Source: Endozoicomonadaceae bacterium
GTDB taxonomy: Bacteria; Pseudomonadota; Gammaproteobacteria; Pseudomonadales; Endozoicomonadaceae
Assembly (NCBI GenBank): GCA_015163815.1
Contig: JAAOIJ010000069.1
Span: forward strand, 1 to 21,198
Direction of reading: 5' to 3'
DNA length: 21,198 nucleotides
Part shown: in pieces, positions 14,628 to 21,198 of the stretch
Layout: each line of letters starts with the position of its first letter
Position numbering within the stretch: position 1 is the stretch's first letter
Notes under the pieces: model-generated
The model's database searches: none
What the model was told of the DNA's origin: nothing
The model's input: the letters and a program-made list of their open reading frames with translations, nothing else
Position numbers and translations under genes: made by a program

Positions 14628-15317
14628 TTATATAATGTTTCGTTTCAAGGAAATTTCGGTTATTTTTTTCAAAACTTCCATGATACTCAGTTTCGTATTA
14701 TCTAATAAAACAGCATCATGATCAGGAACTAAAGGAGCATACTTTCGTTCCATATCTCGTTTATCCCGATCCATTATATCAATTAAAACTTGATCTATAT
14801 TAACATCACTTCCCTTATCACGCAACTGCTGATACCGCCTTCTTGCTCGCTCTTCTACTGTTGCTGTTAAGAATATTTTTAAGGGTGCTTGCGGGAAAAC
14901 CAGTGTCCCCATATCACGCCCGTCTGCCACTAATCCTGGTAGCTTAGCTTGATTTCTTTGATACATCAGCAAGCGATCTCTTACTTTGGGGAGTAGTGCA
15001 ATTTTTGAAGCATGCAATCCGATTATTTCTTCACGAATGAACTCGGTAACACATTCAGATTCAATGAAAATTTGACAACCATGATGCTGCATCACGTCAA
15101 AGCTAACTTGTAAACTTTCTGTTAAAACAGTTAAGGCTTTTTCATCTTGTAAATGAATGTTCTGACGTTTTGCTAAAAATGCGATAATACGATACAAGCT
15201 GCCACTATCTAATATATTCCATTTAAATTGCCGGGCTAAGGCATAAGACAGACTCCCTTTACCAGATCCAACAGGGCCATCAATTGTAATGACAGGACAA
15301 TCATTTATTTTTCTCAT
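14628..15317 (-). CDS. cmk: Cytidylate kinase Cmk
   Basis: Cmk phosphorylates CMP and dCMP with ATP, feeding CDP/dCDP pools. From ATG 15317 the protein has 229 residues (E. coli: 227). AAAGG lies ten nt upstream of this ATG; a TTG at 15335 would add six residues and is not preferred. The P-loop is GPVGSGKGS (14-22). LDSGSLYRIIAFLAK is the NMP-binding helix region, VADGRDMGTLVFP is the CMP-specific motif, and ATVEERARRRYQQL is the lid. Some usual residues differ (SGSLYR where SGALYR is common), within family variation. Upstream of rpsA as expected, with 240 nt between them. Confidence 0.95.
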   Translation of the reverse strand: MRKINDCPVITIDGPVGSGKGSLSYALARQFKWNILDSGSLYRIIAFLAKRQNIHLQDEKALTVLTESLQVSFDVMQHHGCQIFIESECVTEFIREEIIGLHASKIALLPKVRDRLLMYQRNQAKLPGLVADGRDMGTLVFPQAPLKIFLTATVEERARRRYQQLRDKGSDVNIDQVLIDIMDRDKRDMERKYAPLVPDHDAVLLDNTKLSIMEVLKKITEISLKRNII

Positions 15318-15433
15318 CAAATATTTGCCTTTCAATTCAACCTAAGTGTCTTTCATTCTACTATAAACTATAGTGCACCGTATTGACCAAAAATAAAGAA
15401 CGTTCTTTTTTTAAATCTCAAACCGACACGCAA

Positions 15434-15485
15434 AAAAAAACCAACCAACGCTACTTTAAAAAGGGTAACATGGGTTGGTTTTTTT
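15434..15485. terminator. Terminator hairpin downstream of the 1376-residue gene
   Basis: AAAAAAACCAACC (15434-15446) and GGTTGGTTTTTTT (15473-15485) form a 13-bp stem with a 26-nt loop and runs of A and T on either side, so it could act in both directions. It lies just after the stop of the large minus-strand gene and upstream of cmk, isolating the two. Confidence 0.75.
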
Positions 15486-15498
15486 AAAAAAAATAATG

Positions 15499-18400
15499 CT
15501 AATTTTTTATTTTTTTCAATCGAGCTTCTGAATTAGGCCTGATAGGTTTTTTTATCCAACTAGTCGATAATTCTGCATCGTATTTGCTATCATGCACTAT
15601 TTTTTTATTCTGAAGCCGACTACTTCTTCGAAGCATTTTCAACTCACCCTTTATATTTTCCTGAGACAATTGTTGTATATCGATGAATCTGGGATCAGAT
15701 AGACTCGCCCCATCGGTTTCATCTGATCCTGCTAATTCAAAAGCATTCTCCGCATGATCCTCCATACAATAACTCACTCTTGCAACCAATTCATTCAAGT
15801 TTGCTAACACACATTCATAGGAGGCCGTCTTATCTTTTTTATTGCTATTGTTATAAGCAGCAATCGAATGCAGTAAATTGGCTTCAAACTCATGACTATT
15901 AGGCAAATCTTTCATTTGATCTTTCTTTAAAAATTCTAATAATTCTTTCGATGCATTCTCATGAATTTGATATAAATTATGGCATAATCGTTTTAATTCT
16001 TTTGTATGCTGAATTACAAATTTATGCCAAGCATCTTGTTGCAGTGATTTATCTAAAGAAAGGCCTAATTTCCGAACGTTTGAATAATCACTATTTGAAA
16101 TAGCACTAGCTGCTCTACCGCTACTCCTAAAGCCGTGATACTGTAAAAATAAGTAATACAAAGTATTATCGCCAATGTATTCTTTCAAGACACGCGTTTC
16201 GCGAGTAGCAGCTGACATTTTCATTTTAACGCTAGCAACACCACTTTCAAAAACTGTTAAATTAGGCGTGGAAAGCGTTAATTCATTTTTCTGAAGGAGT
16301 CGAATATACCGTAAAGTATAACCGTATCCAGTATCTGCAAAATAAAACTGTAAAGTAAATTTATCAACTATTTTTTTGAAAATATCATTCCAATATTCAG
16401 CTTTTGGAATAGCGTCTGCAAATAATGCATGACTTGGCAATGCTGATAAAGCTTCTATTACATACTTCATCGGTTTTAGAAGAGAAAGGCCTGACGCAAA
16501 GGATAATTCAATGGTTAGATCATCACCATCTGCCTCACGAATAAAATGATTCGTAAAACGAGATCGTGTGACACTGGCAGAAAATTTAGGCCCACCAAAT
16601 ATATTCGACCCGATCTCCCCAGATATAGCGCCAGACACTTTCTTTGAATTAGCTTGTCGTTTCACAAAACAAGATAATAGCTTTTTCTGTTTTTTATCTA
16701 AACCAATGGCTGGATTTTGATATGCTTCATACATTAATTGATATTTTTTATCAGCACCAGATGACTCATCATCAGCGAGCAATGCTTCACATTGATCATA
16801 TAGCAAACATAACATGACATGCGAAGTAATAATCGATTTTAACATGCCTACACGACCAGGGTCATTCTTAATAGCATTCCATTTTTTGAATGCTCTAAAA
16901 TTATGCACATTTCTTTCATTCTCTAAGCTATGTTTTACATTTTTAAAAGCATCCACTTTTATGTAAAAATTTGCATGATCTTGCATGTAATTGCGAACAG
17001 AATCTATTATTGAAGTAGATACTTTGTCACATATGTTGTGTTTTTCCCATAATTGATAATTACCATGAATCGCATCATACTGTTTGACAGTTAAAATATA
17101 AAGTCTATATTCTGCAAATAAAGCTTCAATTAATGCCGCTATTTCACTTTGCTTATTCATGAGCATCGACTTGAATATGTGATATTCCGGATCTGAACTA
17201 TTGTTCTCACTAAAATACCGATCAACAACTTGAATCATCTGACGAGTAGCTTCGTACCATTCCATAGACTGTTCTTGATTTTTCAAAACACTATCAACAT
17301 GAAATTTTGTATCAGGATCTATATTTCTCACTCTAAAATAGCGTTTATTCTTCTCAAGAAAATTGGTATTTTTTATAAGGCCTTCAATAAAATTAAAGCG
17401 TTTTTTAAACTGAATTTTACTATAAGAGGCCTGACCTGAAGCGCCCACTGTCAACTGAGCTGCTTCAATACCAGCTGACACTGAGGCAGCAGCACTCAAC
17501 TTCGTTTCCATAATTTCAATATAACTTATATTCTGTTGATTTTTAAATAAAACACGATCTGATTTTCGAATAATGCCTAAGGTTAACAAATAATGGGATA
17601 ATTCTGAACCGACATTAAATAATGCAGTTTTTAAACTTTGATCACGATTCGCATTTAACATCCCTTTTATATTCGATAAAAATTTTGTTTTTTGACCTAA
17701 CAATAACACTAAAACATAGTCTGCGTAATAATCAATGACTTGATCTAAAGAAGAAAATCCTTTACCGACTGTTACACTGGTGGAACCCGCTAAATTACAA
17801 GATATAACATGTTCTGAGATTGATAAAGATAATTCCGGTTCTACTGTTGTCGTCACAGAAATACTCGTGGTATCGTCATTCTTCACAGCAATCGTGAAAG
17901 AAACACTACCGGCTCCTCCTGCAAGATGAGCCCCCATGACACCTAGCTTCAATTTTAGCTGCAAACTTTTTGAGGCACCTGAAACCTCCAAATTTTTAAA
18001 TTGTTCTTTTAATGATGCTTGAAATTCTAATCGAGCTTGATGCGTAAATTGCGTTAAGATAGCAAGTTCTAGTAATTTTAATATTTTCAATTCGATTACA
18101 TTGATAGATTTCACTTGTTTTTCTTCAGCTTGCTCTAAATGATCAATCAATGTATTCAACTTTTGTTTCATTGTCTCCCAAGGTAACGCGGCTGCTTTCA
18201 GACGATATTGCAGTGCATAGCTACGAATCATATCATGTAGATCATTAATCTCTGTAAGATAAATGCTATTCGCTTGACGAGAAGCAAGGTACCGTAATGT
18301 TTTACATAATAAAGAACTCAAATCAACTGAATCCAATAAATGATAAGTTTTATCTACAAACAAAGAAGCAGCAAGCCAATTTAAATTTTGATAAGAAGAT

Positions 18401-19629
18401 CTCGTTATTTTTTTTGAATTATAAAACATACAAGAGGCATTTAAACTCACGATATTTGCATCAGTAAATGGTTTTTTAAACAATATATGCTCTTTATACC
18501 AAGGCATCTTGAAAAAATAACATAACACTTCTTTATTCTCTAATGTAAACAGCTTATCTGCTGCCGCCTCGCTCATTAAATGATAGGCTAGCACCAACTC
18601 TTTCATCTTATTAAAAGGGATATCTTGTAATAAATTATTTAACGAATCAACAGATATTAAATAGCCTATAGAACCTTGATTACGTCGTGCAAAATCAAAA
18701 ACTTGCTTAAACAGTTTCTCTTTTTTAAAACCAGGCCAACTCACCAACTCTTTTACTTTTAACAATTCTGGAAATCCTTTTTTTTCCATAAAGATTGCAA
18801 ATAAATTCAACCATTGAACAACAGAAGGCATAAACGATTCATTTTGATCATTCTCAACAGCATCCCCATCAATTTGATCATTTTTTGATGCTTGATATTC
18901 AAAATCATCAGGATCATTTGTTTGAATAAAAATTAGCAATTGTAAAAGTTGATCAGTCGATTCAACAGAACAGAGGCCTTGTCCATAATGCATTTTCATA
19001 AATGCTGTCATCATGCTATTTTTCACTGCCTCTTTCGACATATTTTCATTGTTATCAGCTAAATTAGCATACTGATTGATGAGCATGATTAAACGGTTAA
19101 CATGCTCCATATCAGGCAATCCTAAGTTAGATTGCATGAAGGCAATGCATTCAAAATAAATTGAATTTTTTATTAAATTTTCTAAATCTAATTTAGGATG
19201 TCGCGCAAAGTCAACTAAATAACTCGGTTGTGTTAACATGCTGGATAAGCTTAATATCAATTGTGATTTGTCAGGCTGTAAAAATAAGTTTAAATTTTGA
19301 ATAAAGGATTCCAATAAGCTATTATCTTGACGCGCTAATCGAGCCAACATGACCTCAATTGCTTTCACTTTCTTTTTATCTAACTCGCATTCTTTGAGCA
19401 TTTTATCGAAAACAGTAATTTTTTCTGCTTGCTCTATAGTAATATTTAATTTTTTTGCTATTTTTATGGCTGTTACATTTTTAGTCAAAAATTCTTGCTC
19501 TGTTTTTTGAATTTTATGTGTTACAACTGATTCTTGTTTATTTGCAAACAGCGAACTAGATACAGATAAAAGCATCAAAAAAAGACATATTTTTTTGATG
19601 TAAAAAAAGCATTGATTTCGCTTTAACAT
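15499..19629 (-). CDS. Large exported protein of unknown function (1376 residues)
   Basis: I do not recognise this protein. It starts with a Sec signal peptide: basic MLKRNQCFFYIKK, a hydrophobic core and a likely cleavage after SSLFA (near residue 29). Most of the chain is helical and rich in Leu, Lys, Asn and Gln. Four shorter regions are quite different: Gly/Ser/Ala/Val/Thr-rich with alternating polarity suggesting beta-strands, at about 555-615 (AHLAGGAGSVSFTIAV, TSISVTTTVEPELSLSI), 705-745 (KLSAAASVSAGIEAAQLTVG), 990-1045 (KKVSGAISGEIGS, KFSASVTRSRF) and 1113-1145 (ELTLSTPNLTVFESGVASV). No cell-wall anchor, autotransporter barrel or known toxin motif is seen. The C-terminus is basic and Lys/Arg/Ser-rich. 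ATG 19629 has GGAG about 11 nt upstream. It is a single-gene unit closed by the hairpin at 15434-15485. Confidence 0.85.
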   Translation of the reverse strand: MLKRNQCFFYIKKICLFLMLLSVSSSLFANKQESVVTHKIQKTEQEFLTKNVTAIKIAKKLNITIEQAEKITVFDKMLKECELDKKKVKAIEVMLARLARQDNSLLESFIQNLNLFLQPDKSQLILSLSSMLTQPSYLVDFARHPKLDLENLIKNSIYFECIAFMQSNLGLPDMEHVNRLIMLINQYANLADNNENMSKEAVKNSMMTAFMKMHYGQGLCSVESTDQLLQLLIFIQTNDPDDFEYQASKNDQIDGDAVENDQNESFMPSVVQWLNLFAIFMEKKGFPELLKVKELVSWPGFKKEKLFKQVFDFARRNQGSIGYLISVDSLNNLLQDIPFNKMKELVLAYHLMSEAAADKLFTLENKEVLCYFFKMPWYKEHILFKKPFTDANIVSLNASCMFYNSKKITRSSYQNLNWLAASLFVDKTYHLLDSVDLSSLLCKTLRYLASRQANSIYLTEINDLHDMIRSYALQYRLKAAALPWETMKQKLNTLIDHLEQAEEKQVKSINVIELKILKLLELAILTQFTHQARLEFQASLKEQFKNLEVSGASKSLQLKLKLGVMGAHLAGGAGSVSFTIAVKNDDTTSISVTTTVEPELSLSISEHVISCNLAGSTSVTVGKGFSSLDQVIDYYADYVLVLLLGQKTKFLSNIKGMLNANRDQSLKTALFNVGSELSHYLLTLGIIRKSDRVLFKNQQNISYIEIMETKLSAAASVSAGIEAAQLTVGASGQASYSKIQFKKRFNFIEGLIKNTNFLEKNKRYFRVRNIDPDTKFHVDSVLKNQEQSMEWYEATRQMIQVVDRYFSENNSSDPEYHIFKSMLMNKQSEIAALIEALFAEYRLYILTVKQYDAIHGNYQLWEKHNICDKVSTSIIDSVRNYMQDHANFYIKVDAFKNVKHSLENERNVHNFRAFKKWNAIKNDPGRVGMLKSIITSHVMLCLLYDQCEALLADDESSGADKKYQLMYEAYQNPAIGLDKKQKKLLSCFVKRQANSKKVSGAISGEIGSNIFGGPKFSASVTRSRFTNHFIREADGDDLTIELSFASGLSLLKPMKYVIEALSALPSHALFADAIPKAEYWNDIFKKIVDKFTLQFYFADTGYGYTLRYIRLLQKNELTLSTPNLTVFESGVASVKMKMSAATRETRVLKEYIGDNTLYYLFLQYHGFRSSGRAASAISNSDYSNVRKLGLSLDKSLQQDAWHKFVIQHTKELKRLCHNLYQIHENASKELLEFLKKDQMKDLPNSHEFEANLLHSIAAYNNSNKKDKTASYECVLANLNELVARVSYCMEDHAENAFELAGSDETDGASLSDPRFIDIQQLSQENIKGELKMLRRSSRLQNKKIVHDSKYDAELSTSWIKKPIRPNSEARLKKIKN

Positions 19630-19980
19630 GTTTTTTTATCTCCACTTTTCTTATGCTTTATTGTAATTTAAATATTAATTAAAATAATTAAACAGAGCAT
19701 CGTTATAAAAAAATCATTCATTTTTATCATCAATGTTTTACTTTTATTCATCATAAGTTAATGACGCAGGCATACTAGTGAGGATGTTCGACCATACATA
19801 CCATAAGGTCACCTTGATAAAGCAAAATCGAAGAGATCTATGTAAACAATTGAATAAAAATAGCAACACCTTATTATATTATTGCTTAAATGAATAAAAA
19901 ATAAAACCTATATATCCAAAACACTCTTCATGTTACTCGCTGACACAGTATGATCACTATAAAAGATGTAATGCAACCAT
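19630..19980. other. Gene-free AT-rich region upstream of the 1376-residue gene
   Basis: No open reading frame or RNA gene is seen here. It must hold the promoter of the large minus-strand gene; a TACAAT hexamer (minus strand, 19665-19660) is a possible -10 without a convincing -35. AAGGTCACCTT (19805-19815) is a short palindrome of unknown meaning. Confidence 0.5.
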
Positions 19981-20057
19981 GCATTGCAAGACTGAAAGGT
20001 TTTTCTATTCTTCGCATGAATTCGTGAGGCTTTCGATAGTTTAATCTTTTTATAGAT
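19981..20057 (-). mobile_element. IS30-family 3' end fragment in reverse orientation
   Basis: This stretch matches the end of copy 1 (8356-8430): both contain ACTGAAAGGTTTTTCTAT and TTCGATAGTTTAA in the same orientation. It is thus the 3' end of a minus-strand copy, cut where the plus-strand copy at 20059 begins, implying one IS30-like element inserted into another. Confidence 0.65.
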
Positions 20058-20058
20058 T

Positions 20059-20881
20059 GCCTTCTCTAGTGTGAAGTGCAATAGTCAGGCATTCTGTATA
20101 ACCCAAGCACTCAAATGCTAATCATTCATATCACTTCTTTTTAGGAAAATGGCATGGCCTATCAATACCTTACTGCATAAAAAATATCTCAAATTGATAT
20201 CTTATTGTCAAAGCATTATGCTATTCATGCAATAGGAAAAGCATTGCAAAGATCTCTTTCTACGATTTCAAAAGATATTTTTCGACATACTAAAGGGAAA
20301 CAATATGATGATCAATAAGCTCATCAATTAGCAAAAGAAAGGCGATTAAAGGTAAGCAGAAAACCTGATAAATACTTCCTAGTATGATGAAATATATTGA
20401 TATTTTTATCAAAAAGAAATGGGGTTCAAATCAAGTTTCAGTGCGATTGAGATTAGACAAAAGATAGATTAGTCATAAAATGATCGATCAATATATTAAG
20501 AAACAAAGCGCACTAGAAAAGAAAAAACATGAGAAGGCTTATGGCTAATCAAGTCAATATAACAAAAAGACCTATAATTGTCGATGAAAAATCATCAAGG
20601 CGCTATAGCATAAAGTCTTATCGAACGCATTGAAAATAAAATCTTATTTTTATAAACCTTATACTTCTTGGGAAAGCGATTTAAATGAGCATACCAATGG
20701 ATTATCTCTTCAATATCTGACAAAAAACAGCGTTGATGGGCATAGAAGATTGTGAAATTTGAACTGATTCAAAATGCACTTAATAACAGATCTAGAAAAG
20801 TGTTAAAATATTGAGCATTTAACGGCATGATGCGAGAAAAAGAAAAATCTTTAAGTATTGCACTTCATGGTTGAATGAGTC
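20059..20881 (+). mobile_element. Decayed IS30-family element (copy 2)
   Basis: About 0.82 kb with both ends. The left end has GTGTGAAGTGCAATAGT (20070-20086) and the right end, reverse-complemented, has CCATGAAGTGCAATACT (20854-20870), an imperfect inverted repeat with the core GAAGTGCAATA. It is shorter than a typical IS30 element (1.0-1.2 kb) and its transposase is broken. It shares both ends with copy 1 at 8341-8723. Confidence 0.75.
20154..20874 (+). pseudogene. IS30-family transposase pseudogene
   Basis: From ATG 20154 (AGGAAA upstream) the frame reads MAYQYLTA, a stop, then AIHAIGKALQRSLSTISKDI, the IS30 helix-turn-helix (RAIAKALGRSPSTISREL), another stop and AHQLAKERRLK. After frameshifts follow KKWGSNQVSVRLRL (family WSPEQISGRLR), a stop, SHKMIDQYI (family SHETIYRYI), then LNEHTNGLSLQYL and QNALNNRSRKVLKY (family C-terminus). 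Much of the DDE catalytic core is missing. Several stops, shifts and a deletion make it inactive. Confidence 0.75.
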
Positions 20882-20911
20882 TGTCTATTGTTGAGTGCTT
20901 TGTGAAAAGCT

Positions 20912-20944
20912 AAAATCTCACAATCTGCTATATTCATAAAATCT
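20912..20944 (-). mobile_element. Short IS30-family fragment, minus orientation
   Basis: TCACAATCTGCTATATTCAT matches copy 1 at about 8465-8484 (TCACAATCTTCTATGTCCAT). The match breaks off exactly where GAGACCTTTGCA begins at 20945, suggesting another element inserted into this copy. Confidence 0.55.
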
Positions 20945-21044
20945 GAGACCTTTGCAATAAGAGAATAAATTTTAAATAATGTTTATTTTTATTTTTTTTC
21001 AAAAAAAATGATAAAATGAGTCGTATTTCGTTCTATTTTAAGAT

Positions 21045-21078
21045 GATTCCATCTAAATGGAGCATTTTAGACGGAATC
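21045..21078 (-). terminator. Hairpin after the right-edge reading frame
   Basis: GATTCCATCTAAA (21045-21057) and TTTAGACGGAATC (21066-21078) form a 13-bp stem with one G-U pair and an 8-nt loop, 12 nt beyond the stop of the minus-strand frame. It may terminate transcription or protect the element from read-through from outside. Confidence 0.6.
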
Positions 21079-21090
21079 CTCCTGGAAATG

Positions 21091-21198
21091 CTAAAAATCA
21101 TGACCTATTTTATTACTCGCTTTTAATAAATTAACACAGATTACTTTCAAATAAGCCTGCGTTAATACTTTTTCGGCACTAAAATATTTCGCTTTCGT
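21091..21198 (-). CDS. Probable transposase, C-terminal 35 residues (partial)
   Basis: An open frame enters from the right edge and ends at TAG (21093-21091). The 35 residues include KYFSAEKVLTQAYLKVICVN and LLKASNKIG. The pattern of a long helix ending in ..VNLLKASN.. resembles the C-termini of DDE transposases, and the neighbouring end-like repeat supports this. The rest of the gene lies outside the window, so intactness is unknown. Confidence 0.5.
   Translation of the reverse strand, partial: TKAKYFSAEKVLTQAYLKVICVNLLKASNKIGHDF

Larger units (their letters stand above)
20945..21198 (-). mobile_element. End of a different insertion sequence, cut by the window edge
   Basis: The segment begins with GAGACCTTTGCAATAAG, which looks like a terminal inverted repeat, and contains the 3' end of a minus-strand reading frame (21091-21198) plus a strong hairpin after its stop. 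It interrupts an IS30 remnant. The family cannot be fixed from this much sequence. Confidence 0.5.

Noticed and set aside
20420..20436. GGGTTCAAATC resembling a tRNA T-arm
   Set aside because: No acceptor stem or anticodon arm surrounds it, and the stretch translates to a recognisable IS30 transposase segment (KKWGSNQVSVRLRL).

Overview
The window comes from an AT-rich gammaproteobacterial chromosome, probably of a host-associated bacterium. The gammaproteobacterial signature is the block cytidylate kinase - ribosomal protein S1 - IHF beta - LapA - PyrF, in the usual order and all on the minus strand. The host-associated lifestyle is inferred from type III secretion (T3SS) genes, a methionine ABC importer and several decayed insertion sequences. 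I cannot name the genus.

Layout from left to right. (1) 112-651: a GNAT acetyltransferase on the plus strand, convergent with a T3SS unit on the minus strand. (2) 672-3538: sctX-sctY-sctV, which is the order of the Yersinia yscX-yscY-yscV genes. The divergent secretin gene sctC follows at 3788-5536. SctC forms the outer-membrane ring and SctV the inner-membrane export gate. SctX/SctY are the early-substrate/chaperone pair specific to Ysc-type systems. No other T3SS genes lie here, so the apparatus is probably encoded at several loci. (3) 5574-8050: metN-metI-metQ, a complete methionine uptake operon. (4) 8051-9090: an 11-bp tandem repeat of seven perfect copies, then an IS graveyard with an internally deleted IS30-like copy and a broken IS5-like transposase. 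(5) 8973-9857: a near-consensus sigma70 promoter at the edge of the graveyard drives an unrecognised lipoprotein-like gene with an Asp/Glu tail. (6) 10172-11125: a basic protein resembling a class-3 lipase with a degenerate nucleophile site. (7) 11132-15317: pyrF, lapA, ihfB, rpsA and cmk. lapB, normally between lapA and pyrF, is absent. (8) 15499-19629: one gene for an unrecognised 1376-residue exported protein with several short beta-rich segments among long helical regions. (9) 19980-21198: nested IS30-family remnants and the end of a different transposase gene running off the right edge.

The most interesting parts are the split Ysc-type T3SS locus, the giant exported orphan protein, the degenerate lipase-like protein and the lipoprotein-like gene with an IS-edge promoter. 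The last three are reasonable candidates for host-interaction factors, but this is inference from context; no sequence here proves secretion through the T3SS.
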